A DNA stretch of 64,000 nucleotides. It comes from Flavobacteriaceae bacterium (GTDB lineage: Bacteria; Bacteroidota; Bacteroidia; Flavobacteriales; Flavobacteriaceae). The notes beneath the pieces are model-generated. The model searched no databases. It saw nothing but the letters and a program-made list of their open reading frames with translations, and was not told where the DNA came from. The DNA is taken from positions 62,001 through 126,000 of the forward strand of contig JABSPK010000004.1 in NCBI GenBank assembly GCA_013214065.1. Reading direction: 5' to 3'. A program made the position numbers and the translations under genes. Below, one piece after another: positions 44,373-54,344 of the stretch. How positions within the stretch are numbered: position 1 is the stretch's first letter; every line of letters starts with the position of its first letter.

Positions 44373-44397
44373 CAACTTTACAAAATGTAGCTACAGC

Positions 44398-46170
44398 ATG
44401 AAGTTTTTGCGAAATTTATTGGCGTCGATATTGGGAAGTATGATCGCATTCGGCATTCTGTTCGTCTGCTTTTACCTCTTGCTGATCATTTCAGCGGCAA
44501 TGATCGGGTCGAGTGATGGCGGGGTGACCGTACGCGGTAATTCGATCCTGCGGATCAGCTTTACCGAACCCATCAGCGATTATGTGGGAAGTACCGATTC
44601 GGATCCTTTTGGTGGACTATTCGAAGAAGGACAGGGGTTAGACGACATCCTTCACGCCTTGAAGGTCGCGAAAAGCGATTCACGCATCGAAGGGATCAGC
44701 ATCGAGACCAGTTACTTGTTGGCCGGGATCGCCCAATCACAAGAAATCCGAAGGGCCTTGCAAGACTTCAAAGACACTGGGAAATTCGTGTATGCCTATT
44801 CCGATTTCTATTCACAGAAAGACTATTACGTGGCCAGTGTGGCCGATGAAGTGTATCTGAACCCGCAAGGGGTGCTTGATTTCAAAGGGTTGGCGACCGA
44901 AGTGCTCTACTATAAAGACTTACAAGAAAAAACAGGGGTCAAAATGGAGGTGGTACGTCACGGCAAGTATAAAAGTGCGGTAGAACCTTTTTTAGCGAAT
45001 GAAATGAGTGCCGAAAACCGTTCGCAGATCAAGGAACTGATCGGTTCGGTCTGGCAATCGATGTTGGAGGATATCGCCGGTGACCGCGAATTGACCGTCG
45101 ATGAACTGAACCGCATAGCGGATACCTTAGGGGGACGTACCCCGGATCTTGCCGTCGCTTCCGGATTGATTGACCAAGTCGGTTACTTTGATGAATACGA
45201 AGCTCATTTACGTGAGACCATGGGGCAATCCGAAGATAGCAAGTTGACCTATATCGGTCTTTCCGATTATGTGACGGCGGCAAAAAATCGAGGGCGTCGC
45301 TCCGGAAAGGACAAAATTGCCGTAATCTACGCCCAAGGGGAGATTTACTATGGAGAGGGCGATCGTCAGTATATCGGCCAAGGCATGATGGTCAGGGCGT
45401 TGAAAAAGGCACGTGACAACGACAATACCAAAGCCGTGGTCCTGCGGGTGAATTCGCCAGGGGGCAGTTCACTGACTTCCGATATCATTTGGCGCGAAGT
45501 GGCCTTGACCGCTGAGGTGAAGCCCGTGGTCGTTTCGTTCGGGAACGTTGCCGCCTCGGGAGGTTATTACATCGCGGTGGGTGCCGATAAGATTTTCGCC
45601 GAACCGACCACCATCACAGGGTCGATCGGTGTTTTCGGAACCATACCCAACATCAGTGAATTGGCCGGCAATATAGGCGTGAACGCCGAACAGGTGGGTA
45701 CCAATGAAAATTCGATCGATTATTCGGTGTTCGAGCCAATGACCGATCGTTTTAGGGAACAGATTTTAGAAGGCATCGAACAAACCTACGATACCTTTTT
45801 AGAGCGGGTGGCCGACGGCCGTAACATGACCAAGGAAGAAGTCAACGAAATCGCCCAAGGACGGGTTTGGAGTGGGGTAGAAGCCCAGCAACTCGGACTC
45901 GTAGATGAATTGGGTAATTTGGATGACGCCATCGAGGCGGCCGCTGAATTGGCCGAATTGGGTGACTACGGCATCCGGAAATACCCGAGATACCGATCGG
46001 ACTTCGAAAAGTTGATGGATGATCTCGGTGGGGCCAAAGCTAAAATTGGTAGCGACCTCATCAAAGAAGAAATCGGCGAGGAAACCTATGAAACCCTAAA
46101 ACAGCTGAAGACGATGACCGAACGAAAAGGGATACAGGCACGCATGCCCTTTGTGTTGAACATCAAATAA
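44398..46170 (+). CDS. sppA: Signal peptide peptidase SppA (67K type)
   Basis: This 590-residue membrane-anchored serine protease of family S49 degrades released signal peptides. An N-terminal transmembrane helix (about 8-32) is followed by tandem ClpP-like domains. The catalytic dyad is Lys192 in GKYKSAVEPF and Ser387 in NVAASGGYY, the same arrangement as K209/S409 of the long E. coli enzyme. Start ATG at 44398 gives the expected N-terminal anchor. The queuosine transporter gene starts 4 bp after the stop, so they are co-transcribed. Confidence 0.95.
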   Translation: MKFLRNLLASILGSMIAFGILFVCFYLLLIISAAMIGSSDGGVTVRGNSILRISFTEPISDYVGSTDSDPFGGLFEEGQGLDDILHALKVAKSDSRIEGISIETSYLLAGIAQSQEIRRALQDFKDTGKFVYAYSDFYSQKDYYVASVADEVYLNPQGVLDFKGLATEVLYYKDLQEKTGVKMEVVRHGKYKSAVEPFLANEMSAENRSQIKELIGSVWQSMLEDIAGDRELTVDELNRIADTLGGRTPDLAVASGLIDQVGYFDEYEAHLRETMGQSEDSKLTYIGLSDYVTAAKNRGRRSGKDKIAVIYAQGEIYYGEGDRQYIGQGMMVRALKKARDNDNTKAVVLRVNSPGGSSLTSDIIWREVALTAEVKPVVVSFGNVAASGGYYIAVGADKIFAEPTTITGSIGVFGTIPNISELAGNIGVNAEQVGTNENSIDYSVFEPMTDRFREQILEGIEQTYDTFLERVADGRNMTKEEVNEIAQGRVWSGVEAQQLGLVDELGNLDDAIEAAAELAELGDYGIRKYPRYRSDFEKLMDDLGGAKAKIGSDLIKEEIGEETYETLKQLKTMTERKGIQARMPFVLNIK

Positions 46171-46174
46171 CCCC

Positions 46175-46882
46175 ATGAGTCCGAAGGACAAGAAGACCGC
46201 TTTTTCGATCTACCTCTATCTCGGGGCGCTGTTCATCACCTCTTTGGTAGTATCGAACCTGATTTTCCAAAAGTTTTTCTACTGGAATCCCTTCGGGGAG
46301 GTCACCGTTTTCGGGGCACCTTTATTCGAGGTTTCGGTAGGTATTTTACCGTATCCGATTACCTTTTTGATTACTGATTTGATTTCGGAGATTTTCGGGA
46401 AGAAAAAAGCCAACCAAGTAGTGGTCGCGGGCATCTTTGCCTCTTTTTTCTCTTTGGCCATCGTGTACACCGCATCTGCCGTACCGGCCACCGATTGGTC
46501 ACCTGTAGATAGCGGCCTGTTCAAGCAGGTTTTCGGAAATACGATAGTTGCGGTCTTTGCCTCGATGATGGCCTATCTGTTGGCCCAGTTCGTCGATATC
46601 CAGATCTACCATTTCTGGAAAAGGGTGACCAAAGGGCGCTATTTATGGTTGCGGAACAACTTTTCGACCTTTTCGTCACAGTTCATCGATACCTTTACCG
46701 TGGTCCTGCTATTGTGCGCTTTTGGGGAAATTCCCTGGGAACTTTTTTATGGTTTGGTGATCAGTGGCTTTATTTTTAAGATTTTTATTGCATTCCTTGA
46801 CACCCCTTTGCTGTATCTTTTCGTATATCTAATACGAAGACGTTTTAACCTAAAGGTCGGTGAGGAAATCGTATTGGAATAA
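46175..46882 (+). CDS. yhhQ: Queuosine precursor transporter (YhhQ/DUF165)
   Basis: This 235-residue inner-membrane protein has about six hydrophobic helices and belongs to the DUF165/YhhQ family, which imports queuosine precursors (preQ0/preQ1). Recognisable elements are FGAPLFEVSVGILPYPITFLITDLISEIFG near the N-terminus and NNFSTFSSQFIDTFTVVLL in the middle. The 4-bp gap to sppA upstream suggests one mRNA; a functional link is not apparent. Downstream AsmA-like gene begins 32 bp later. Confidence 0.92.
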   Translation: MSPKDKKTAFSIYLYLGALFITSLVVSNLIFQKFFYWNPFGEVTVFGAPLFEVSVGILPYPITFLITDLISEIFGKKKANQVVVAGIFASFFSLAIVYTASAVPATDWSPVDSGLFKQVFGNTIVAVFASMMAYLLAQFVDIQIYHFWKRVTKGRYLWLRNNFSTFSSQFIDTFTVVLLLCAFGEIPWELFYGLVISGFIFKIFIAFLDTPLLYLFVYLIRRRFNLKVGEEIVLE

Positions 46883-46914
46883 CGCCCCATCACCTTTGCC
46901 CCAAAATCCGAACA

Positions 46915-49608
46915 ATGCGCAAAAGAATCCTTAGAATCCTAGGGGCCTTATTGGGCCTTATCCTAGTCCTATTGGTGGCCCTTCCTTTCTTTTTGGAAGA
47001 CAAACTTGCCGAGGTCATCAAGACCAAAGTGAATCAAAATATCAATGCGACCTTTGATTTCGAACAGGCCGAGATCAGTTTGATCAAGGACTTTCCGAAC
47101 GCCTATGTCGACCTACAGGGGGTGCGCTTGGTAAACCACGCCCCATTTGCCGGTGATACCTTGTTCGCTGCCGACGATATCGCTTTGGAACTTTCTTTCG
47201 GTCAGTTGTTCAAAGCTGCCGATGACCCCATACAAATCAAAGAATTCGTGGTCAACCGACCCTATTTGAATATCGTAATCGATTCTTTGGAACGGGCGAA
47301 TTATGATATCACGAAGACCGGGAGTGAAGAAGAAACAAGCTCAGAGGAAACAACCTCAGGGTTCCAGTTGGATGTGAAACATTACGAACTGCAACAAGCC
47401 CGCTTGCGCTATGGGGATCAAGGAACGGGCATGGTGCTCGAGATCGACGATATGGTACATATCGGTAACGGTGACCTGGCGTTGGATCGATCTACCTTAT
47501 CTACGCATACAGAGGCGATGGTGTCCTTTGTAATGGATAGCGTCACCTATCTCAATGCCCAAGCCGTTACCTTAGATGCCGACATCGGTATCGACCTGCC
47601 GCAAAGCAAGTATTCCTTTAAAGAAAATAAGGCGCTCATCAATCAGTTGCCCTTGGTGTTCGATGGGTATGTGCAATTGCTTGAAAGGGGCCAAGAGGTA
47701 CAACTTAGTTTTGAAACCCCGACTTCGGATTTCAAGAACTTTTTGGCGGTGCTTCCAGAAACCTACTCCAAAGACCTAGCCGAGGTTCGGACTTCTGGGA
47801 AATTCGAAGTGGTAGGAACGGTTTCCGGAATATCCGACGAAACCCGGGTACCACATTTCGACATCAACCTCATGGCCGATAATGCCTCGTTCAAATATCC
47901 TGATCTGCCCAAGGCGGTGACCGATGTGGCCCTAGTAGCCAAGATCGCCAATAGTACGGGCCTGCTAGAGGATACTTTCGTCAAGGTCGATCGATTGGGC
48001 TTTCGAATCGATGAGGACGTTTTCAAGTTGAAGGCCTCCATTCAAAAATTATTGGGAAACCCTCTGGTGGACTTTGAAGCCGACGGGCGCATCGATTTGG
48101 CCAAGATCTCACAGGCGTATCCCTTGCCCGATTCCTACGATTTGACCGGCCAATTACAGGCCGATATCCGTTCCTCTTTCGATATGGCGGCTTTGGATGA
48201 ACAGGCTTATGAGCGGACTTCGACCCAAGGGGAAGTGCAGTTGCAAGACTTTCGCTACGGATCGGAAGCATTGACGCATCCTGTGATGATCGATAAGGCC
48301 GCCCTTTCATTTACGCCGACCGTGGTACGCTTAAACGATTTTGAAGGCCGCACCGGAGCGTCGGATTTCAAGGCGTACGGAACGGTAAGCAATATGCTCG
48401 GGTATCTATTCAACAAAGAAGACCTCAAAGGCGAATTTACCCTAAGCTCCAATCAATTTACGGTTGACGATTTCATGGTCGAAGATAGTTCGACCGAAAC
48501 TGCGGAAGCATCCACGGAACCGGGGTCGCGCGTCAAACTTCCGGCTTTCTTGGATTGCACGATTCAAGCCAGCGCCACAAGAGTGACCTATGACGATTTG
48601 ACCCTCGACAATGTACAAGGTCGGTTGCGTATCAAAGATGAGACCGCGACCTTAGAGAACGTATCCTCTTCCATATTCGGGGGCCAATTGGGATTGAACG
48701 GGAATGTCGCCACCAAGGCAGAAACCGGAACCTTCGATATGGCCTTGAATTTCGATGCCGTCGAAATCGCCGAATCGTTCAAATCCCTGAAATTGTTCAA
48801 GGCCTTGGCTCCTATTGCCAATGCCCTACAAGGTCGAATGAATACCGAAATCCGTTTGTCTGGGAACCTTAATGACGATTTGACCCCCAACCTTGCTTCA
48901 TTGACCGGTGATGTGCTCGCCCAATTGTTGGCTACGAAAGTAAGTTCGCAGAACACGCCACTTCTGGCCTCGCTGGACCAAAATTTGAGTTTCGTGGATT
49001 TGGAAAAGTGGAACCTCAAAGATCTTAAAGCCGCACTTGAATTTGAAGACAGCAAAGTCAAGGTGAAGCCCCTGACCTTTGCCTATGAAGAGCTAACGTT
49101 TACGCTCGATGGTTCGCATACCTTTGCCAACGAATTGGCCTATCGGGTCAAGGTTGACGTACCGGCTGAATATTTGGGAAACGAAGTACAGGGGTTGATT
49201 GCCCAAATCGGCGATGATGACCTACAAGGCCTGACCATTCCGGTAACCGCAACGATTGGGGGAAATTACTCCGATCCGAAGGTCCAAAGTGATTTCACTA
49301 GCGGAGTAGGTGAATTAACGAAACAGTTGGTCGAGATCCAAAAGCGGAAATTAGTTGCCCAAGGAAGCGATGCGGTCAAAGACCTTTTAGGCGATGTTTT
49401 GGGGAATGCATCCGATAGCACCAAGACGGATTCCACCACCACTTCGGGAAATGCGGTAGGGAAAGTGCTTGGAGGACTGCTTGGGGAAGGGAAATCCGAT
49501 TCCATCCCAAAAGATTCTACCCAAGGCAATGAGGTCAAGGATGCTGCCAAAAGCATTTTAGGCGGGCTACTCGGTAAAAAGAAGAAGAAAAAGGACTCGG
49601 TGGACTGA
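46915..49608 (+). CDS. AsmA-like envelope protein
   Basis: This 897-residue protein has an N-terminal transmembrane helix (about 5-27) followed by a DUF748/AsmA-type domain (LVALPFFLEDKLAEVIKTKVNQNINATFDFEQAEISLIKDFPNAYVDLQGVRL) and long beta-rich repeats; the C-terminus has a Ser/Thr/Lys tail ending with a Lys-rich run. AsmA-like proteins of Gram-negative bacteria span the periplasm and are thought to help phospholipid transport or outer-membrane assembly. It follows the queuosine transporter by 32 bp. Family assignment is good, exact role unknown. Confidence 0.88.
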   Translation: MRKRILRILGALLGLILVLLVALPFFLEDKLAEVIKTKVNQNINATFDFEQAEISLIKDFPNAYVDLQGVRLVNHAPFAGDTLFAADDIALELSFGQLFKAADDPIQIKEFVVNRPYLNIVIDSLERANYDITKTGSEEETSSEETTSGFQLDVKHYELQQARLRYGDQGTGMVLEIDDMVHIGNGDLALDRSTLSTHTEAMVSFVMDSVTYLNAQAVTLDADIGIDLPQSKYSFKENKALINQLPLVFDGYVQLLERGQEVQLSFETPTSDFKNFLAVLPETYSKDLAEVRTSGKFEVVGTVSGISDETRVPHFDINLMADNASFKYPDLPKAVTDVALVAKIANSTGLLEDTFVKVDRLGFRIDEDVFKLKASIQKLLGNPLVDFEADGRIDLAKISQAYPLPDSYDLTGQLQADIRSSFDMAALDEQAYERTSTQGEVQLQDFRYGSEALTHPVMIDKAALSFTPTVVRLNDFEGRTGASDFKAYGTVSNMLGYLFNKEDLKGEFTLSSNQFTVDDFMVEDSSTETAEASTEPGSRVKLPAFLDCTIQASATRVTYDDLTLDNVQGRLRIKDETATLENVSSSIFGGQLGLNGNVATKAETGTFDMALNFDAVEIAESFKSLKLFKALAPIANALQGRMNTEIRLSGNLNDDLTPNLASLTGDVLAQLLATKVSSQNTPLLASLDQNLSFVDLEKWNLKDLKAALEFEDSKVKVKPLTFAYEELTFTLDGSHTFANELAYRVKVDVPAEYLGNEVQGLIAQIGDDDLQGLTIPVTATIGGNYSDPKVQSDFTSGVGELTKQLVEIQKRKLVAQGSDAVKDLLGDVLGNASDSTKTDSTTTSGNAVGKVLGGLLGEGKSDSIPKDSTQGNEVKDAAKSILGGLLGKKKKKKDSVD

Positions 49609-49696
49609 CCGCGGTCAACCAGGGGCTCATTTCGTTCAACAGTCCGACAAGTAGCTCAAATTCAAAGGTTTGAATTATTTTTCGTATCTTACTACA

Positions 49697-49837
49697 ATGG
49701 GATTACCAGAAGAATTTTATCAAATCTTGATTTCGATCATACTCATTAGTGCCCTCATGGTCGGGGTCCACTTCATGACCAGGGGTAGTCGTAATTTCAG
49801 GAGTAGCCGAAATAAAAAGGCCAAAAGACCTTTTTAG
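49697..49837 (+). CDS. 46-residue single-helix membrane peptide
   Basis: An ATG at 49697 gives 46 codons ending at TAG 49837. The product has one hydrophobic helix (about residues 9-27, LISIILISALMVGVHF) with an acidic start and a very basic Arg/Lys-rich tail (RNKKAKRPF). It lies 88 bp after the AsmA-like gene and ends just before the convergent DUF2797 gene. It is too short for most gene callers; reading frame, hydrophobicity pattern and charge distribution support it as real, but I cannot name a family. Confidence 0.55.
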   Translation: MGLPEEFYQILISIILISALMVGVHFMTRGSRNFRSSRNKKAKRPF

Positions 49838-49855
49838 ACCAATACCGCTTGGTCT
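49814..49855. terminator. Possible convergent-gene terminator hairpins
   Basis: AAAAAGG-8-CCTTTTT (49814-49835) and AGACCAA-6-TTGGTCT (49836-49855) form adjacent 7-bp hairpins between the convergent small ORF and the DUF2797 gene. Neither has a long T-tail, so function is uncertain. Confidence 0.35.
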
Positions 49856-49857
49856 GA

Positions 49858-50652
49858 CTAGTTGATGTCGATGCCGACATACAAGCCTTCGTTCGCCCGC
49901 ACGTTAAAAACCGTTTGGTCTTCAAAAATCAAGTATTGCCCTTTGATTCCTTTTAAGACCCCTTCGTAGGATGGGGTTTTCTGCAAGTTCAGACTTTTTA
50001 CTTTTTCAGGATACTGCAGCACCGGGAATTCGATTTCGGTTTCTTTACTTTCGTTGATGAAATAGTCGATGGTCTCTTCAGGGATATAGGGTTTGAGTTT
50101 CTCGCGCCAGGCTTTCAAATCGACATCCTCAATATCGTTTTTAAGCATTTTCTGCCAACTTGTTTTATCGCTCACATGGGCTTTTAAGGCCACTTCCGTG
50201 ATTCCGGCCAAGTATCGGTTGGGCACTTCGACGATTTCGATGGCCTCGTGTGCCCCTTGGTCGATCCAACGTGTGGGCACCTGGGCCTTTCGTGTTACAC
50301 CCACTTTTACATTGCTGCTGTTCGCCAAATAGACGATATGGGGTTGCAATTGCATCCGCTTTTCATAGTCGAGATTGCGATCTTCCTTATCGAGATGCGC
50401 CGTGCTCAGTTCCGGTCTCATGATCCAATCGCCGGCCAAGGGGGTTTCAAAAAAACACTTGCGGTCGAACCCCTGACGGTAAATAGGGTTGTTCTCGCCA
50501 CAGTTCAAACATTGGTATTTGATGAATGAAATCGACAGCCGCTTGTTCAGCGCCTGGTTCATATTGATGAAATCATTGTCGAATACCAGGTAGTATTGGA
50601 TCGGTTGCCCCCATTCAGTGCGCATTTTGCGCAAGACGCCTTCGAATAGCAT
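49858..50652 (-). CDS. DUF2797-family protein
   Basis: This 264-residue protein matches DUF2797: N-terminal LRKMRTEWGQPIQYYLVF, a CxxC near residue 49 (YQCLNCGENNPIYRQGFDRKC, a putative zinc-binding region), and a middle section with NVKVGVTRKAQVPTRWIDQGAHEAIEI that resembles a nuclease/GIY-YIG-like core. The function is not known. The gene is divergent from the GH3-family gene: 7 bp separate it from the annotated start region there, or 70 bp if the GH3 gene begins at 50723. Confidence 0.88.
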   Translation of the reverse strand: MLFEGVLRKMRTEWGQPIQYYLVFDNDFINMNQALNKRLSISFIKYQCLNCGENNPIYRQGFDRKCFFETPLAGDWIMRPELSTAHLDKEDRNLDYEKRMQLQPHIVYLANSSNVKVGVTRKAQVPTRWIDQGAHEAIEIVEVPNRYLAGITEVALKAHVSDKTSWQKMLKNDIEDVDLKAWREKLKPYIPEETIDYFINESKETEIEFPVLQYPEKVKSLNLQKTPSYEGVLKGIKGQYLIFEDQTVFNVRANEGLYVGIDIN

Positions 50653-50722
50653 AGGTTAGGTGAGTTTGAACGAAATTGAAATAAAAGTTATTTTAGCTAA
50701 AAGCCAACTAAAGATACCGAAA

Positions 50723-52249
50723 ATGCAGATACCGTTGTTTAACTCCATAGCCTCATGGTTGCTAAAAAAACGGTACCATCAAATTGAGCTTTTCCTCAAG
50801 TATCCGGCCGATGTTCAAGACGAACTGTTGCGGCAATTGATCTATGTCGCCAAACATACCGAAATCGGCAAAAAGTACGGCTTTGATTCCATACCGGATT
50901 ATGCCACCTTCGCGTCAAGGGTGCCGATAGTTAATTATGAAGGGGTGGCCGAGCTGATTGAAAAAACACGTCGCGGCGAACAAAACCTGTTCTGGCCTTC
51001 CCCGATAAAGTGGTTCGCGAAGAGCAGTGGAACCACTAACGCGAAAAGCAAGTTCATACCCGTAAGCTCCGAAGCTTTGGAAGATTGCCACTATAAGTCG
51101 GGAAAGGATTTGCTATGCCTGTATTTGAACAACAACGAGAATTCACAGTTGTTTACGGGCAAAAGCCTTCGGTTAGGGGGTAGCAAAGAGTTGTACGAGG
51201 ACAATGGAACGTTTTTCGGTGACCTTTCGGCCATACTGATCGACAATATGCCATTATGGGCCGAATACAGCAGCACGCCAAGCAGCAAGGTCTCCTTGAT
51301 GAGCGAATGGGAATCGAAGCTGGCAGCGATCATTGAGGAAAGCATCAAGGAAAACGTGACCAGCCTAGCCGGAGTACCCTCATGGATGCTGGTCTTGCTC
51401 AACAACGTACTCGAAAAAACAGGGAAGAACCATTTGTTCGAAGTCTGGGAGAATCTTGAGGTTTATTTTCACGGGGGAGTGAGTTTCGCCCCTTATCGAG
51501 ATCAATACCGCAAGCTCTTGCCCCGAAAACGATTCAACTATTATGAAACCTATAATGCCTCTGAAGGGTTCTTTGCGATCCAAGATCGAAACAATTCGGA
51601 AGACCTGTTACTGATGCTCGATTATGGCATTTTCTATGAGTTCATCCCCATGGAGGAATTCGGATCGGCGGATCCCAAAGCGATTCCGATCTGGGAAGTC
51701 CGAACCGGAAAGAACTACGCCGTGGTCATAACGACCAATGCCGGATTATGGCGTTATATGATCGGTGATACCGTTCGATTCACCTCAATTGATCCGTATC
51801 GTATTCGAATTACGGGCCGTACCAAACACCACATCAATGCGTTCGGTGAAGAATTGATCATCGAAAATGCCGAAGAGGCCTTAAAACAAGTCTGTAAAAA
51901 AACGGGATCCGAGATCAAAGACTATACTGCTGCACCGGTATTCATGAACGGGAGCGAAAAAGGCTCACACGAGTGGATCATCGAATTCAGGACCCCACCG
52001 GATGACATTGCCTACTTTACCGAATTTTTGGATAATGCCCTGAAATCACTGAACTCCGATTATGAGGCCAAACGTTATAACAATACGACCTTAAAGATGC
52101 CCATGGTACATCAGGCGCGGCCCAATCTGTTCTACGATTGGTTGAAGACCAAGAACAAATTGGGAGGGCAACACAAAGTGCCACGACTTTCCAACGAACG
52201 GGAACATTTGGAAGAATTGCTACATCTAAATGCACATTCCGTACAGTAA
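50723..52249 (+). CDS. GH3 auxin-responsive-promoter-family acyl-acid amido synthetase-like protein
   Basis: This 508-residue protein belongs to the GH3 superfamily of adenylate-forming enzymes; plant members conjugate amino acids to hormones, while bacterial roles are mostly unknown. Signatures are FAKSSGTTNAKSKFIPVS (ATP-binding P-loop) and YNASEGFFAIQD (ATP motif) and the GLWRYMIGDTVRFTS strand. I use ATG 50723 (MQIPLFNSIASWLLKKR), the start typical of Bacteroidota homologues, rather than the longer frame from 50660. It is divergent from the DUF2797 gene. Confidence 0.88.
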   Translation: MQIPLFNSIASWLLKKRYHQIELFLKYPADVQDELLRQLIYVAKHTEIGKKYGFDSIPDYATFASRVPIVNYEGVAELIEKTRRGEQNLFWPSPIKWFAKSSGTTNAKSKFIPVSSEALEDCHYKSGKDLLCLYLNNNENSQLFTGKSLRLGGSKELYEDNGTFFGDLSAILIDNMPLWAEYSSTPSSKVSLMSEWESKLAAIIEESIKENVTSLAGVPSWMLVLLNNVLEKTGKNHLFEVWENLEVYFHGGVSFAPYRDQYRKLLPRKRFNYYETYNASEGFFAIQDRNNSEDLLLMLDYGIFYEFIPMEEFGSADPKAIPIWEVRTGKNYAVVITTNAGLWRYMIGDTVRFTSIDPYRIRITGRTKHHINAFGEELIIENAEEALKQVCKKTGSEIKDYTAAPVFMNGSEKGSHEWIIEFRTPPDDIAYFTEFLDNALKSLNSDYEAKRYNNTTLKMPMVHQARPNLFYDWLKTKNKLGGQHKVPRLSNEREHLEELLHLNAHSVQ

Positions 52250-52405
52250 ATACCCCTTCTTATACAATTCCCCAAAATTTCACGAAAACGTTTTCGTAAT
52301 TTTTGACGGTTTATCGAAAGAAAATTCGAATTGAACCAATATTTTGGTTTATCCGACGTTTTGTTAACACCTTTAAACCACCAAAAACTTACATTCAACA
52401 CGATT

Positions 52406-52945
52406 ATGGCACAAAAACTTGTTGTTTTATCCGACATGTGGGGCGTTAAGAAAGGCCTCTGGATTACCTCTTATTTTGGTTACCTGCAACAGTATTATGA
52501 CATTACGTTCTATGACTGTCAGCAATTGGCCAATATCAATGAATTGGTCAATACCAAAGAGAATTTGCATAAGGCTTTCGTGGATGGTGGTATTGCGACC
52601 GCAGCCGCACATTTGCTGCGTAAAGAAACCGAAGCCAGTCATTATTTAGCCTTTAGTACCGGAGGAACCATTGCCTGGAAAGCGGCATTGATGGGACTTC
52701 CGATGAAGTCGTTGACCGCCGTTTCACCAACGCGTATCCGCATGGAATCGCAGAAACCCGATTGCGAAATGAACCTGATTTTTGGCGGCAACGATGCGTT
52801 CAAACCCGATACCAATTGGGAGAGCCGACTAGGGGTCGATTTGGAAGTCATCCCTAATTTCGGTCACGAACTCTATTCTGACGAAAAGATTATCGGTGAT
52901 GTATGTATGGATCTTTTGAACAAAGTGACCCGCAAAGCCGTTTGA
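52406..52945 (+). CDS. Small alpha/beta-hydrolase-like protein
   Basis: This 179-residue protein looks like a compact, atypical alpha/beta hydrolase: strand KLVVLSDMWG, a nucleophile-like elbow YLAFSTGGTIAWKAAL (Ser in FSTGG) and a late His in IPNFGHELYS, with GGNDAF as the acidic element. The ATG at 52406 is chosen because the preceding 25 codons look like leader. It has no signal peptide. Substrate unknown. It ends before a strong bidirectional terminator and is convergent with clpX. Confidence 0.7.
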   Translation: MAQKLVVLSDMWGVKKGLWITSYFGYLQQYYDITFYDCQQLANINELVNTKENLHKAFVDGGIATAAAHLLRKETEASHYLAFSTGGTIAWKAALMGLPMKSLTAVSPTRIRMESQKPDCEMNLIFGGNDAFKPDTNWESRLGVDLEVIPNFGHELYSDEKIIGDVCMDLLNKVTRKAV

Positions 52946-52961
52946 TAGCATAGCACCAAAT

Positions 52962-52989
52962 AAAAAAGGGAGCATTCGCTCCCTTTTTT
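52962..52989. terminator. Bidirectional intrinsic terminator
   Basis: AAAAAAGGGAGC and GCTCCCTTTTTT flank an ATTC loop between the convergent hydrolase-like gene and clpX. T/A-runs on both sides make it work for both strands. Confidence 0.9.
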
Positions 52990-53006
52990 ATGCATTGAAG
53001 TTTGAT

Positions 53007-54242
53007 CTAAGAGACCGCTTTCAATTTCTTGATGGTTTCATGCGAAAGTTTTTCCTCGGCATAGGCCTTTGAAACCTTGAATTCTTTTTCCTCACCACTG
53101 GGCATGGTGAACATTGCGTCGGTAAATACGGCCTCACATAGTGAGCGTAGCCCCCTGGCCCCTAATTTATATTCGACCGCCTTGTCAACGATGTAGTTCA
53201 AGGCCTGTTCGGTAATACTAAACGAAATATCGTCCATCGCGAACAGTTTCTCATATTGCTTGATGATCGCGTTCTTGGGTTCGGTGAGAATCGCCCGAAG
53301 TGTTTTCTTGTCTAGGGGGTTCATGTGGGTCAGCACAGGAAGACGACCGATGATTTCAGGGATCAATCCGAATTCTTTCAAGTCTTTCGGAATGATATAC
53401 TGTAAGATGTTCTCACTGTCCAGATTGTCTTCGGCTTTAGAAGCGCTATACCCGACCGCTTGCATGTTCAAGCGCTTGGTAATGATGCGTTCGATGCCGT
53501 CGAAGGCACCCCCGGCCACAAAAAGGATATTTTCGGTATTGACTTCGATGAATTTTTGATCAGGATGCTTTCGTCCCCCTTTGGGCGGTACGTTGACAAC
53601 GGTTCCTTCCAACAACTTCAGCAGTCCTTGCTGTACCCCTTCACCGGAAACGTCACGTGTAATCGATGGATTGTCGCTTTTACGGGCGATTTTGTCGATC
53701 TCATCGATGAAAACGATACCTCGTTCGGCCTTTTCCAAATTGTAATCGGCGGCTTGAAGCAAACGGGTCAAGATACTCTCGACATCCTCACCGACGTAAC
53801 CTGCTTCGGTCAGCACCGTCGCATCGACGATCGCCAAAGGTACGTTCAACATGCGGGCGATGGTTTTCGCCATCAAGGTCTTACCGGTTCCGGTCTGCCC
53901 GACCATGACGATATTACTCTTTTGGATCTCAATATCGTCTTCCTTGCCTTTGGGCTGAAGCAATCGTTTATAATGATTGTAAACCGCGACCGACATCACC
54001 TTCTTCGTCCGTTCTTGGCCGATGATAAAGGTATCGAGAAACGATTTGATCTCCATGGGTTTGCGCAGCACCAGTTCTGAAGACAAATCATTGTTCTTAG
54101 ACTGTTTCGATTCTTCAGCGACTATACTGTGGGCTTGTTCGATGCATCGATCGCAAATATGGGCATCGAGGCCTGCGATCAATAAATTGGTCTCAGATTT
54201 CTTTCGCCCGCAAAATGAGCATTCCAAGTTTTCTTTTGCCAT
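53007..54242 (-). CDS. clpX: ClpX, ATP-dependent unfoldase subunit of ClpXP
   Basis: ClpX unfolds proteins and threads them into ClpP. The 411-residue protein has the N-terminal zinc-binding domain (Cys8, Cys11, Cys30, Cys33), Walker A GQTGTGKT at 115-122, Walker [11 protein letters not shown], the [27 protein letters not shown] segment and the IGF-like loop region ([11 protein letters not shown] region). It is downstream of clpP and tig on the minus strand (103 bp after clpP). Identity secure. Confidence 0.98.
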   Translation of the reverse strand: MAKENLECSFCGRKKSETNLLIAGLDAHICDRCIEQAHSIVAEESKQSKNNDLSSELVLRKPMEIKSFLDTFIIGQERTKKVMSVAVYNHYKRLLQPKGKEDDIEIQKSNIVMVGQTGTGKTLMAKTIARMLNVPLAIVDATVLTEAGYVGEDVESILTRLLQAADYNLEKAERGIVFIDEIDKIARKSDNPSITRDVSGEGVQQGLLKLLEGTVVNVPPKGGRKHPDQKFIEVNTENILFVAGGAFDGIERIITKRLNMQAVGYSASKAEDNLDSENILQYIIPKDLKEFGLIPEIIGRLPVLTHMNPLDKKTLRAILTEPKNAIIKQYEKLFAMDDISFSITEQALNYIVDKAVEYKLGARGLRSLCEAVFTDAMFTMPSGEEKEFKVSKAYAEEKLSHETIKKLKAVS

Positions 54243-54344
54243 ACTGCTTCCTATAAACGGCCTTCAAGGTTACATAACGTAAAAAACGGACATTTGGTGT
54301 TCGTTGTTTCCCTAAAGGTGTTCGTGTTAAGGGTTAGTTCGCGA

